Shown in pieces: positions 8,519 to 22,376 of a stretch of 64,000 nt of DNA. The notes below the pieces were generated by a model. That model was not told the origin of the DNA. It did no database searches and saw only the letters and a list, made by a program, of their open reading frames with translations. A program made the position numbers and the translations under genes. Position 1 is the first letter of the stretch, and every line of letters starts with the position of its first letter. Source of the DNA: Richelia intracellularis HH01 (GTDB lineage: Bacteria > Cyanobacteriota > Cyanobacteriia > Cyanobacteriales > Nostocaceae); NCBI RefSeq assembly GCF_000350105.1, contig NZ_CAIY01000033.1:1-64000 (forward strand). The letters are read 5' to 3'.

Positions 8519-11500
8519 ATGGTGCATGTAAAAAGTGTAGAACTAACTAACTTCAAATCTTTTAGTGGCACAAGTAGAGTTCCTCTTCTCGAAGGATTTA
8601 CCGTGATTTCTGGACCTAATGGTTCGGGAAAGTCGAATCTTCTCGATTCACTATTATTCTGTTTGGGTTTAGCTAGTTCTAAGGGAATGCGGGCGGATAG
8701 GCTCCCGGATTTGGTAAATACTAACCAAAGTGGAAAACCTCGTTCAGCAGTCGAAATGAGCGTAACGGTTACGTTTGATCTATCTGATTATGTTACAAGC
8801 AGTTTGGATAAATCACCCAAAATATCCACAGTGGAGGAAGCAGAAAATAATCCTAATTTAGTGAGAATTGCGGGAGAAATAGACAATAGTAAGGAAACCA
8901 AAAATGAAAAAATTCGTAGTGAGAAGATTCAGGTACAAAAAGATGGGGAATGGAGTGTAACTCGAAGGTTACGGGTTAACCCCCAGGGAACTTATACATC
9001 CAATTACTACATTAATGGTATTTCTTCCACCCTGACAGAACTGCATCAGGATTTAGCCGACTTACATATTTATCCTGAGGGGTATAATATTGTTCTACAG
9101 GGAGATGTTACCAGTATTATCTCCATGAATGCTAATGAAAGAAGGGAAATAATTGATGAATTAGCAGGGGTGGCAGCATTTGATCGAAAAATTAATCAGG
9201 CAAGGAAAACCTTAGAAGATGTGAAAGATAAGGAGGATAATTGCAGGATTATTGAAAGGGAATTGACCATCCAATGTGACTGTCTGTTTCAAGATAAAAT
9301 AAAGGCGGAAAAGTATCAAAGGTTACGTTTAGAGTTTTTAGAGAAGCAGAAGTGGGAAAGTGTTCTATCATGGCGTTCCTTGAAAACTCATCAGGACAGG
9401 TTATTCACACAGATACAAGTTTGCGATTGTAACTATGATAAATTAACGTTACAACTTACAAATTTAAATACCAAAATTGCTCATGAAAGTCGGGAGTTAG
9501 AGAAGCTTAATATTAATGTAAAGGCATTGGGAGAGGAAAAACTTCTAGTAACTCAATCGACTCTAGCAAATCAAGAGGCAGAAAGGAAACAATTACAATG
9601 CCAACAAAGTGAAATAGAAGCAGTTTCCCAGGATATCACTCACAAGTTACAACAAACCCAAGAGGAAATTATCCAGAATCAGCAGTCTCTAGAGCAATTC
9701 ACTGAACGATTAACTCAGCAAATTGTAATTATTGCAGCAAAAAAAATGAACGGGAAGTAGCACAGCAAAATTTAGAAATTTCCCGGGCGGTAGCCATGGA
9801 AACTGCTTCCAATTCTGAAAATTGGATACAGCAGCAAACAGCATTAAACCGACAGATTGAAAATTTACTACAAATTTTAGAACCCCAACGCACAGAAAAA
9901 GCACAGTTAATGGAACGTCATCTTCAATTGCTGCAACAAGTTGAGGAACAAACGCAACAGATCACTATTTGGGAGACAGAATTAGAGGAAAAAAAGGGGA
10001 GTATAAACTTCTGCAAGTGAAGCTGGATAATCATAGTAATCCCATCGATGATTTAGCCCATAATGTGGCAGTAATAGAAAAGGAACTGCAAACTCAACAA
10101 GATACTCAAAAGCGACTGTACCAAGAGCAACGTGAAAAACAACGTCTATTAGACAAGCTGGAGGCCCAGAGGCAGGCACATCAGGAATTACAGGGTAAAT
10201 ATGCTAGTAAGATTATATTGCAATCAGGAATACCTGGAATTTGTGGTTTGGTAGCACAATTGGGCAGGGTTAACCCCACGTATCAATTAGCATTAGAAAT
10301 CGCTGCTGGTGGTCGTTTAGGGCATATTGTAGTGGAAGATGATTCTGTTGCTGCTAATGGAATTCGGCTGTTAAATCAGAAACAAGCAGGAAGGGCAACT
10401 TTTTTACCGTTAAATAAAATCAGTCCTTCCAGTTTATCATTATCCCCATCCTTGGAAGATTCTAATGGCTTTATTGATTATGCTGTTAATCTTGTAGAAT
10501 GCGATCATTGCTATATTAGGATATTTTCGTATGTATTTGGTAATACTGTAATCTTTTCCACTCTTCAACTGGCTAGGCAAAATTTAGGAAAATATCGTAT
10601 TGTTACATTAGAAGGGGAATTATTGGAAACTAGCGGTGCTATAACTGGTGGCTATGTTGGTCATCGTTCTTCTTTGAGATTTGGTAGGACGGAAACAGCA
10701 GAATCTAAAGAGGTAACTGCTTTAAAAACTCGTCTAAATCATATTGAAGAAATTCTAATTTGCTGTAATCAAACTATCAGTAATTTATCCCAAAAATTGA
10801 AAGAACTATCGCAACAATTAGCAGAAACGAGTCAAAATTACAGAGAGCAGAAATTGCAGTGTGAGCAAATTGGTAAAGAAATAAAAACTTTAACTAGACA
10901 ATTAGAAGCAGCACGATCACAATTTATACAAAATCAAGAAAAACTTGCTTATGCCAAAGCTCGCTTAGAAGTGCTATCTCAGGAATTATCAGGGGGGGAG
11001 AAACAATTACAACAAATAAGACAAACCTTAGCAGATTTGGAAGGATCCCAAACCTCACAAAAGTGGCAAAAGATCCAAGGTAAAATCAAAAATCAAGAGC
11101 AGAATTTGCAAATAATAGATGAGAAATTGCGGGAAGCTGAAAACAATTTGAATAACTTCGAATTGCATAAGCAAAGCCTCCAAGGGAAAATTCAATCTGC
11201 CCAAGAACGTGTTGGTGAATATCAACAGGAACAAATAAAACGCCAAGAACAAATTAAGCATATTCATCACAGAATCTTTATTCTGAGTGGGGAAATAGTC
11301 CAAAACCAGACTCAAATAAAAGAATTTGAAAGAGGTTTAGAAAAAGATAAGAAAATCCGTAATAGCATAGAGGGGAAATTACGGGCAGACTTGCTAAATC
11401 AACAAAAATTGGAATGGGAACTGCAGAAACTGCAAGAAGGCCAACAAAAATTTCAGGAAGAACTGACAGTAGTTCAAGAACAAATGGTTGTTTTGACTGC

Positions 11501-12203
11501 TGAATTACCCTCAAATCTGCTAGAAGTACCAGATGAAGCAGACTTGGAAAGCCTACAAAAAGAATTACGAGTACTCTCCAAACGCCTTCAGACAATGGAA
11601 CCAGTGAATATGCTGGCATTAGAACAATATGATCACACCCAAAAACGTCTAGAAGGACTGAGTGAAAAATTAGAAACTTTGGAAGGGGAACGCACTGAGC
11701 TATTATTAAGAATTGAAAACTTCACAACCTTAAGACAAAGAGCCTTCAAAGAAGCTTTTGATGCTGTTAACGAAAACTTTAAATCTATCTTTGCCATCCT
11801 TTCTGATGGGGATGGCTACTTGCAACTAGATAACTCTGAAGATCCCTTTAGAGGTGGACTCAACCTTGTTGCCCATCCCAAAGGCAAACCTGTAAGGCGA
11901 TTAGTCTCGATGTCCGGAGGAGAAAAATCCCTCACAGCCCTAAGTTTTATCTTTGCCCTGCAAAGATATCGTCCTTCGCCTTTTTATGCTTTTGATGAAG
12001 TAGATATGTTTTTAGATGGGGCTAATGTGGAACGATTAGCTAAAATGATTAAACAACAAGCACAACAAGCACAATTTATAGTTGTGAGTTTGCGTCGCCC
12101 GATGATAGAATCAGCCGAGCGTACAATTGGTGTGACTCAAGCACGGGGAACTAATACCCAAGTTCTGGGTATTAGATTGCAAACAAACTCTAACTCTGCT
12201 TGA
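8519..12203 (+). CDS. smc: Chromosome segregation ATPase SMC, two frameshifts
   Basis: Structural maintenance of chromosomes ATPase, the core of bacterial condensin. If two missing bases are restored the product is about 1228 residues, normal length. Landmarks in order: Walker A GPNGSGKSN (about 32-40), long N-terminal coiled coil, hinge (about 565-720, with SGIPGICGLVAQLG and SGAITGGYVG), second coiled coil, ABC signature VSMSGGEKS (about 1133), Walker B FYAFDEVDMFLD (about 1156-1167). The frame breaks twice, each by loss of one base. One break is at the A8 run 9739-9746; after it the frame reads NEREVAQQNLEIS. The other is at the A7G4 tract 9989-9999; after it the frame reads GEYKLLQVKL. 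Everything else is intact, so this is very recent inactivation, sequencing error or slippage-tolerated coding. The PRC-barrel gene follows 60 bp downstream. Confidence 0.93.
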
Positions 12204-12263
12204 GTTATTGTTAATAATAGTGTGTGTTGATAAACCGGATTCGAGATCAGGACTCCGTATAGA

Positions 12264-13229
12264 ATGACCTCTGAACAAATTACTAGGCGTTCCGATATTT
12301 TAAATACTCAGGTAATTACCCGTAACAATGGCAAACGGTTGGGCATTGTTAATCAAGTTTGGGTAGATATAGATCAGCGAGAGGTTGTGGCTCTAAGCCT
12401 ACGAGACAGCCTGATCTCTGTATCTGTTATCCCACAGTATATGTACCTGGAAAAAATCAATCAAATTGGCGATGTAATTCTGGTTGATGACGAAGAAGTA
12501 ATTGAAGATATTAATGTAAGCTGTTACAGCACTCTCATTAACTGGGAAGTAATTACCGAAAATGGGGAAGTGTTAGGTAAAGTGCGCAGCTTTAAATTCA
12601 ACGGTAAAACTGGCAAAATTGATTCCATTGTTGTTGCCTATTTTGGATTGCCACAAATTCCAGATCAATTATTAAGTACTTACGAATTATCTATTGAAGA
12701 GATTGTCAGTACAGGCCCTAATAGATTGATTGTATTTGAAGGTGCGGAAGAGAGAGTCACCCAGTTAACCGTCGGTTTATTAGAGAGATTAGGATTAGGA
12801 AAAGCACCTTGGGAAGGAGAAGACGAAGGAATATATACCCCCCGTACTGTTGCACCATCTAACCAATTACCTAGTGGTGTACCTCTGGAATCTCCCAAAG
12901 TTAAAATCCGTCACCCTGAACCTGTAGTAAGACAAGAATGGGATGAAGACTACTATGAAGAACAACGTCCCCACCCTCAGGTTATGAAAGCTCTACAGTA
13001 TGAAACTGAACCAATCCCCTATGAAGAAGAAGATAATTGGAGCAGTGCTAAAGGAAAAGCTAAACAATACTCTCAGCCTTTTATGACAAATGCAAATGAA
13101 TTTGCCGAAGAATATAATCAACACAATGATGATTTAGAAAGTGATGCTTGGGAAGATAAACCGCAACCAGTAAATATTCCCCCCAAAGAAATTAGGGAAA
13201 GACAGCCAGAATATGAAGAAGAGATTTGA
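12264..13229 (+). CDS. PRC-barrel domain protein, smc neighbour
   Basis: Cyanobacterial protein of 321 residues with two PRC-barrel beta domains, one at about residues 8-90 (RRSDILNTQVITRNNGKRLG) and one at about 95-170 (INWEVITENGEVLGKVRSFKF). A long acidic, Glu/Asp- and Pro-rich tail follows (about 190-321), probably disordered. PRC barrels occur in the photosynthetic reaction-centre H subunit and in the RNA-processing factor RimM. The role of this family is not established. Adjacency to smc suggests a link to chromosome or cell-division functions, which is inference. It ends at a strong intrinsic terminator (13308-13330). Confidence 0.8.
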   Translation: MTSEQITRRSDILNTQVITRNNGKRLGIVNQVWVDIDQREVVALSLRDSLISVSVIPQYMYLEKINQIGDVILVDDEEVIEDINVSCYSTLINWEVITENGEVLGKVRSFKFNGKTGKIDSIVVAYFGLPQIPDQLLSTYELSIEEIVSTGPNRLIVFEGAEERVTQLTVGLLERLGLGKAPWEGEDEGIYTPRTVAPSNQLPSGVPLESPKVKIRHPEPVVRQEWDEDYYEEQRPHPQVMKALQYETEPIPYEEEDNWSSAKGKAKQYSQPFMTNANEFAEEYNQHNDDLESDAWEDKPQPVNIPPKEIRERQPEYEEEI

Positions 13230-13307
13230 AATTAGTAGTTTCTTTTGGTTACTATTCCTTCTCATTTAGGAGTACCCAGATTGTTGAATCATATTGACTG
13301 ATTGGTG

Positions 13308-13330
13308 GGGGCTTGCCAGCCCCTTTTTTT
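13308..13330 (+). terminator. Rho-independent terminator after PRC-barrel gene
   Basis: GGGGCT (13308-13313) pairs with AGCCCC (13318-13323) around a TGCC loop and is followed directly by seven T residues. This is a textbook intrinsic terminator about 80 bp beyond the stop codon. Confidence 0.92.
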
Positions 13331-13661
13331 AGATAAACTTTGTGATTCCGGGATATTTTTGACAAAAATACACTTTCACGTTATAGCACCTTTTGATTGT
13401 GTTAGAGTCCAGCTAGGAGCTAAAGACTATCATTAATGTAACGTCATAATAATTATTATCAAGTTATCTTTCAGTAGTGTTTTTAGAAATATCGGTTTTT
13501 TCTCAATTCTAAATAATTACATTAGTTGCGACAACTTTCATATACTATTTATCATATATCAAAGGTTTTCTGGGAGTTTATCTATTTCGCTTTATTGGCA
13601 AAATGTAGAAAATTATGTTCATGATGAATATTTGAAAACATATTATTATTCTTAATAAGAG

Positions 13662-13692
13662 AACCCCTCTTACTTAATTTTAAAGAGGGGTT
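13662..13692. terminator. Bidirectional terminator at groEL2 3' end
   Basis: AACCCCTCTT (13662-13671) pairs perfectly with AAGAGGGGTT (13683-13692), with an AT-rich loop. Short T-rich stretches follow on both strands. It sits 56 bp beyond the groEL2 stop and is likely its terminator. Confidence 0.8.
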
Positions 13693-13747
13693 TTCTATAC
13701 TATCGTTATGGGATAAGCAGGGTGAAATAAAAATTCTTAGGATAGGA

Positions 13748-15520
<1,773 letters not shown>

Positions 15521-15593
15521 TCAATCATCAAAATCGATTAGCATACACTTGATAATCCTGTGAAAAATCCTTATTAGTTAATTAGATTGGTGA

Positions 15594-16679
15594 ATGAATA
15601 TATACAACTACCTGAAGGTAATGGGTATTGCTAGCCCTGGCGGTTCCGGCTGGCTAGCTGTAGTGTTTACGTTTTTATTAGCTTGGGTAGTAACATGGCG
15701 TTTAATTCCTGCTGTCAGAAAATTTGCTCTAAGGGTCGGGTGGGCAGATCAACCTAATGCCCGTCGTCTTAACCAAGAACCTTTGCCCAATGCAGGTGGC
15801 TTGGCAATTTATGCTGGAGTTGTAGCAGCATTGGTGCTAGCTAGTTTGTTACGACCGATTGAATTACAAAACGTTTTAGCACAGGTGCTAACAGTACTAC
15901 TAGGAGGTTCAATTCTAGTTTTGGTTGGCTTTATTGATGATCAATTCGGTTTACCACCCTCAGTGCGCCTATTGGTACAAGTACTAACAGCACTATTACT
16001 AGTGGGGAATGACATTAGACTAGAAGTCACATTTGGAACTCCTGTTGATTCACTACTTTCCATTTTTTTAACAATACTGTGGGTAGTTGGAATTACCAAC
16101 GCGATTAATCTGATGGATGGTATGGATGGCTTAGTAGGAGGAGTAAGTTTTATTACCGCTATGAGTCTGTTAGCAGTTTCTGCTCAATTCCCTAATCGTG
16201 CTGCAGCTACTCTAGTACTAGCTGCTCTTGGAGGTGGTTCTCTTGGCTTTTTACGCCATAATTTTCATCCTTCACACATAATCATGGGTGATGCTGGAGC
16301 ATATTTTTTCGGTTATGTGCTTGCAGCAACAACAATTTTGGGTAAACTACAAATTTCAACTCTAGTAGCCTTAATACCCCCAGTTTTATTCCTGTTACTA
16401 CCTGTATTAGATACCACCCAGGTTATCATACGGAGACTAATGGCAGGTAAAAATCCAATGAGTACTCCAGGAAAAGACCATTTACACCATCGTCTTTTAG
16501 CTTGGGGTTTATCTCAACGTTGTGCAACTTTAACTTTATGGTCAATTGCATTGGTTTGTAACTTGGCAGCGATGAAAGTACAAGGTATGAGTGTTCCTGT
16601 AATTTCAGTTACTACTATTGGAGTTGTTTTACTTTTGGGATTTACTGTTTGGCAGAGAATGAGGGCAGTGAAAGTTTAA
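15594..16679 (+). CDS. WecA/TagO/MraY-like glycosyl-1-phosphate transferase
   Basis: Polytopic membrane enzyme that transfers a sugar-1-phosphate, typically GlcNAc-1-P from UDP-GlcNAc, to undecaprenyl phosphate, starting a cell-surface polysaccharide. The 361 residues are mostly transmembrane helices with the family's cytoplasmic motifs: GFIDDQFGL (catalytic Asp pair, about 112-120), NLMDGMDGLVGG (about 172-183), IIMGDAGAYFFG (about 230-241) and GKDHLHHRLLAWG (about 290-302). The last motif marks the WecA/TagO branch rather than MraY. The ATG at 15594 is preceded by a region shared with the divergent groEL2 promoter. It is not in an obvious operon. Confidence 0.88.
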   Translation: MNIYNYLKVMGIASPGGSGWLAVVFTFLLAWVVTWRLIPAVRKFALRVGWADQPNARRLNQEPLPNAGGLAIYAGVVAALVLASLLRPIELQNVLAQVLTVLLGGSILVLVGFIDDQFGLPPSVRLLVQVLTALLLVGNDIRLEVTFGTPVDSLLSIFLTILWVVGITNAINLMDGMDGLVGGVSFITAMSLLAVSAQFPNRAAATLVLAALGGGSLGFLRHNFHPSHIIMGDAGAYFFGYVLAATTILGKLQISTLVALIPPVLFLLLPVLDTTQVIIRRLMAGKNPMSTPGKDHLHHRLLAWGLSQRCATLTLWSIALVCNLAAMKVQGMSVPVISVTTIGVVLLLGFTVWQRMRAVKV

Positions 16680-16907
16680 TAAGGTTAAGATAGCAATTGG
16701 AGGGGCAGATGTTGAAATGAGGAAATTATAACGAACACCACAAATAACAAAATACTAGGGTTCAGAATTCTAACAAAAGCTAGATGAAGAACAATGAGTA
16801 TTTCATCAAAGTATAAAGCCCAAATTGAACTAGCGGAGAGAATAGGGTTTAATTTATAGTCTTGTTTAATATGCTAAATACTAATTTTTATATCCATCAA
16901 CATTTTT

Positions 16908-17687
<780 letters not shown>

Positions 17688-17865
17688 TTAACTAAATTTA
17701 TAACTTGTTATAGTGTGATTTGGCACTTCCTGGATAAGTGGAAAGTAATGTGAGTGAATGGGAAAAACAAATTTGCCGCATTTTTTTTGGTTAATTAAAT
17801 TTGATATGACTATGCCAACTCTGGTATAAATATGAGCAAAATAACAAAATCTGCTCTTTTCCCTT

Positions 17866-18153
17866 TCACTTCTTACCTTCTTCACCAAAAATGAGTAGCT
17901 TTATAGCAAGAAAAGCAAATCCGAGAGCAGCAATTATTTTCAATAATTTTGTTGGTAGGAATTCTGCAATTGTCCCCCCTGCCAATACTCCTATAAAACT
18001 GCTTATAATCAGGGCTGTTGCAGTGCCAAGAAATACTGCACGGGGAGCCTGTGAACGTCCAGAAAGAGCAATGGTAGCCAATTGACTTTTATCCCCCAGC
18101 TCAGACAAAAATACTGTGACAAAGCTGAGTCCAATTAGATGATAATCTATCAT
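17866..18153 (-). CDS. GDT1/UPF0016-family half transporter (second)
   Basis: Small membrane protein of 95 residues carrying one copy of the GDT1/TMEM165 (UPF0016) module. The cation-binding motif is ELGDKSQLATIAL at about 18-30, with three predicted transmembrane helices. Full-length family members have two such modules and exchange Mn2+ or Ca2+ for protons. Here the second half-gene, 175 bp upstream on the same strand, supplies the partner module, so the pair probably forms a heteromeric transporter. Cyanobacterial relatives export manganese from the cytoplasm. ATG start at 18153. Confidence 0.85.
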   Translation of the reverse strand: MIDYHLIGLSFVTVFLSELGDKSQLATIALSGRSQAPRAVFLGTATALIISSFIGVLAGGTIAEFLPTKLLKIIAALGFAFLAIKLLIFGEEGKK

Positions 18154-18328
18154 TAAATTTATTGCTTATTTTAGGTTTTAGTAATTCTCATTTTTCATTT
18201 ATTTACATTTATTGGAGTTATTAATTTGCCATTTGCCACTAGTTTACATTGCAAGATATGATAACACTGCGTTTAAGTCAAATAATAGTATTCATGTATT
18301 TAGTTCGTAGGTACAGCAGACAGATGTT

Positions 18329-18718
18329 TTAATCAATTAAAACATCACCAATGAGCATCAGAGAAATAAATAATAGTATTACTCCTGCTGCTATATTTAT
18401 AGTTTCAGGACGCAATTTTTTTGCCATCCATGTACCAACAAGCACACCCAGTAAACTTGTGGTTAGTAAAGCCATCACGGAACCATAAAATACCATCCAT
18501 GGTTTGTGAGACTCTGCACTCATCAATAAGGTTGATAACTGAGTTTTATCCCCAATTTCCGCCATAAATACAGTTACAAATGTCGTTCCAAAAACTAATA
18601 TTGGTTTCTCTCTAAGATCAATATCCTTAGTAATCTGTCCTAAATCAGTAGTATCAGAGCTGCTCTTAATATGCTCGGGGGCATTCACTTTTAACTTCGA
18701 GTCAATTTTCACAGTCAA
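18329..18718 (-). CDS. GDT1/UPF0016-family half transporter (first)
   Basis: Partner of the neighbouring 95-residue half transporter. After a hydrophilic N-terminal extension of about 40 residues comes the GDT1 motif AEIGDKTQLSTLLM (about 53-66), followed by two further hydrophobic segments. The TTG at 18718 opens the longest frame, and a GTG two codons later is an alternative; both give the same core. The two modules have opposite predicted topology in fused relatives, as in evolution by duplication. Likely role: manganese (or calcium) export across the plasma or thylakoid membrane. The substrate is inferred from family work. Confidence 0.82.
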   Translation of the reverse strand: MTVKIDSKLKVNAPEHIKSSSDTTDLGQITKDIDLREKPILVFGTTFVTVFMAEIGDKTQLSTLLMSAESHKPWMVFYGSVMALLTTSLLGVLVGTWMAKKLRPETINIAAGVILLFISLMLIGDVLID

Positions 18719-20245
18719 CAGTTATTCTGTGTTTTTTCATCTTTTATACATCTTCTCAGAGTTCGGTAAAAAATAACAACCCAATAAATTTATAAGTTTG
18801 ATTTTAATAATGTTTTACTTTTATAAATTCATACTTATATTGAGGTAAATTACACTCTTTAATTATACTCCAAGTAATTTATTTCTTAGTTTACCCTATG
18901 GTTTTTATTTAACGAGATAATGATTTTCCTGTTTACCACATACACTAAAGTATCCTAGGATTTTAATGACTAAATTATTGAATAAGAGTTATTTCTATAA
19001 GATGCTTATTCTTGGGGTGTGTTATCTTCTCACAGTCACCATCACTGCAATCATAAGGATATAATTATCTGAATAGAATATGTATGATTATTGTTTATAT
19101 AAGCGCATAAGATAAGTTTTAGGGTAACATTTCTACACTTTCTTATATGGTTCTTTTATATATTCTTTTACTAATATGGTGGTTATCATGGCTTGAGACT
19201 ACAGGTTTTATTTTTGTTAAAACTGACATTATTAATGTTTTTATTATTTAAATTAGCAGTTCTCAAATTGGTTGAATTTCTATACATTTCAAATAATTGC
19301 CTAATTGCTACTTTTGCTACTATGCCTAGAATGCAATATTATAAGGGTATCGAGACAGGAGTGTTTACTAAATATGTTATTAAAGCTTGAAAGTGAAGAT
19401 TTATGTGACAAAGTATAATTATCTACTGGCTATCATGGTTGTTTAAGCAATCAAAATATCCTAAGTTTATCTGTTAGTAATTCTGGTTTATATTATAGCA
19501 AAATAAATAGTTCTCCCTACTACCTGAGTTCATAATGGTAAGTTAAGTTATGACTGCACTATTCCAAACACAGCATATCAGTGCTTGGCATGGTTATCAA
19601 TTTCTAAAGTTTATATTTTTCATAATCCGTTTTCCCTAATAACTGAAAATGGATTACTGGGAGAATTTTACCTTCTAATTCAGATAGAAAACAAAGCTGG
19701 GAATTATTTCAAGGATTCCACAAGAAAGATTATAGGGACTTTTACCCTATACATAAAATATTGAGAGTACCCCAGTTTATGATCAATCAAAATCTGTATA
19801 GGAAAACTCAATACCCAAGAAGTAAGTTGAGTTAATCCTCAGGGAAACTTAGCAAATACAAGTACAGAATAATTTGTGATAATGGGGTTAAGTTACTGGT
19901 AGACAACACACTCAACAAAGAGAATTCTACTGGGTATTATGCAATTGTAACTTTTACAATGCTTGGAAAACCAACGTTAATAAGTGCTAGAGGAATTCTG
20001 AACAATAGAATGGTTCGAAAATTGTTGTAGAAATTATTACGATTTACACAGTTGTTTCTCCATGTGAATTGTTAAAATTACGATGTCGAAAATCTAGTCT
20101 TACAACAGTTAAAGGGAATGCCCTTATCATAAGACTTATTAATTCTGGTATTATTTAAAATAAGTTAACACAACTATTAATTGTACCTCTTCTTATCAGG
20201 AAAATTGCAGAAACTTAGAAAAATTTATAGGAGGACTAAATCTAG
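18719..20245. other. 1.5-kb gene-poor region upstream of ftsH
   Basis: I can support no gene. A plus-strand frame at 19193-19390 gives a Leu-rich peptide without family features. The end carries the ftsH ribosome binding site AGGAGG (20229-20234), 11 nt before the GTG start. Promoter boxes cannot be assigned with confidence. Confidence 0.5.
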
Positions 20246-22089
20246 GTGAATAATAAACGATGGAGAAATACAGGCCTGTATGCATTGCTTTTTATAGTCC
20301 TGATTGCCTTAGGAACTGCATTCTTAGATAAGCAACCTGAAGCTAGAAAAACATGGCGATATAGTCAATTTATCCAGGCAGTTGAAAATAATAGGGTGGA
20401 AAAAGTTAGTATTAGTCCTGATCGTAAACAGGCATTAGTTACCCCCAAGGATGAAACCAGTAAAAGATTAGTAACCTTGGTTAATGATCCAGAGCTAATT
20501 GCAACTTTAAGTGCTAAGGGTGTAGGTATTGATGTTTTACCTCAAAGTGATGATGGATTCTGGTTTAAAGCTCTAAGCAGCCTTTTTTTCCCAGTACTTT
20601 TGCTAGTAGGTTTGTTTTTTTACTACGTCGTGCCCAAAGTGGTCCTGGTAGCCAGGCGATGAACTTTGGTAAGTCTAAAGCCAGAGTACAAATGGAACCA
20701 CAAACTCAAGTTACTTTTGGTGATGTAGCTGGTATTGAACAGGCTAAACTAGAATTGAATGAGGTTGTGGATTTCTTGAAAAACGCTGACCGTTTCACAG
20801 CAGTAGGAGCAAAAATCCCCAAAGGAGTTCTTTTAGTTGGTCCTCCAGGAACTGGTAAAACACTTCTTGCACGTGCAGTAGCCGGGGAAGCGGGTGTTCC
20901 CTTCTTCTCCATCTCTGGTTCTGAGTTTGTAGAAATGTTTGTAGGTGTCGGTGCATCACGTGTCCGTGACTTGTTTGAGCAGGCAAAATCGAGTGCCCCT
21001 TGTATTGTTTTTATTGATGAGATTGACGCAGTAGGTCGTCAGCGTGGTGCTGGTTTAGGTGGTGGTAATGATGAACGGGAGCAAACCCTAAACCAATTAC
21101 TGACTGAAATGGATGGTTTTGAAGGAAATACTGGCATTATTATAATTGCTGCTACTAACCGTCCCGATGTTTTAGATGCAGCATTATTACGTCCTGGACG
21201 TTTTGATCGTCAGGTAGTCGTAGAACGTCCAGACTATGCTGGACGAGTAGAAATTCTTAACGTTCATGCTCGTGGTAAAACCCTTGCTAAGGGTATAGAT
21301 TTAGATCGGATTGCTCGTCGTACCCCTGGATTTACTGGTGCCGATTTATCCAACTTGCTGAATGAAGCCGCAATTTTGACAGCACGTCGGAATCTAACAG
21401 AAATTTCCATGGATGAAATTAATGATGCCATTGACAGGGTTTTAGCTGGACCCGAGAAGAAGGATAGAGTAATGAGTGAAAGGCGAAAGTTACTGGTTGC
21501 TTATCATGAGGCTGGTCATGCTTTAGTTGGTGCCTTAATGCCTGATTATGATCCTGTACAAAAGATTAGTATTATTCCTCGCGGTAGGGCAGGTGGTTTG
21601 ACTTGGTTTACTCCTAATGAGGATAGAATGGATTCCGGTTTATATAGTCGTTCTTACTTGGAGAACCAAATGGCAGTAGCTTTAGGTGGTCGCTTGGCAG
21701 AAGAGATAATCTTCGGTGATGAAGAGGTAACTACTGGTGCCTCCAATGACTTACAACAAGTTGCACGTGTTGCACGTCAGATGGTAACTCGTTTTGGTAT
21801 GAGTGATCGCTTAGGACCTGTGGCCTTGGGTCGTCAGCAAGGTAATATGTTCTTAGGGAGAGATATTATGTCTGAGCGTGATTTTTCAGAAGAGACTGCT
21901 GCTACTATTGATGAAGAAGTACGGCAGTTGGTTGATGCAGCCTATATAAGGGCAAAGCAAGTATTAGAAGAGAACCGCCATATACTCAACCAACTTGCAG
22001 ACATCCTAGTAGAAAAGGAAACTGTAGATGCGGAGGAGTTACAGGATATCTTGGCAAGGAATGATGTGAAGACCGCAGCATTTGCTTAG
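20246..22089 (+). CDS. ftsH: ATP-dependent zinc metalloprotease FtsH, one frameshift
   Basis: Membrane AAA+ protease that degrades damaged membrane proteins, in cyanobacteria notably photosystem II subunits. Restoring one base gives about 614 residues: transmembrane helix 1 (about 9-27), exposed N domain, helix 2 (about 112-128), Walker A GPPGTGKT, Walker [13 protein letters not shown], the second-region-of-homology [21 protein letters not shown], and the zinc site HEAGH. The frame breaks in the T7 run 20615-20621 at the end of helix 2; one more T restores [13 protein letters not shown]. The broken upstream frame ends at a TGA overlapping an ATG (ATGA, 20659-20662), so re-initiation could give a separate ATPase-protease fragment of 476 residues. 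GTG start at 20246 with AGGAGG upstream. Confidence 0.94.
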
Positions 22090-22135
22090 CTTAGTTGACG
22101 ATTTATCCTCAATCCTTTATTAGATATTATTAAGT

Positions 22136-22162
22136 AAGGTGGGCAATGCCTGCCTTGTCTTT
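22136..22162 (+). terminator. Probable terminator after ftsH
   Basis: AAGGTGGGC (22136-22144) can pair with GCCTGCCTT (22148-22156), with two G-U pairs and a three-base loop, and is followed by GTCTTTT. It lies about 45 bp beyond the ftsH stop codon. Confidence 0.7.
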
Positions 22163-22376
22163 TACCTACTATTTAGTAGATAAAACTCATATACTCACCA
22201 CGAGGCAATACTTGAAAAGTTGTCTGTTTTTATTTATTTTATGAGATATTTATATAGGTTTTCTGAAAGTTAATTGCCGATTACATATATAAAGTTTAAA
22301 ACTAAGATAATGGTGGAAAATAATACTTGAGGGTTGAACACGTTCCCACTATTTCAAACTTAATAACCGAAAAGAC

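Larger units (their letters stand above)
13230..13747. other. Convergent intergenic region with two terminators
   Basis: This lies between the PRC-barrel gene (plus) and groEL2 (minus). It holds an intrinsic terminator for the former at 13308-13330 and a bidirectional hairpin near the groEL2 end at 13662-13692. The middle 330 bases show no gene. Confidence 0.7.

Noticed and set aside
17688-17888. 66-codon minus-strand frame overlapping the second GDT1 half
   Set aside because: Different frame from the transporter, no motif; chance ORF.
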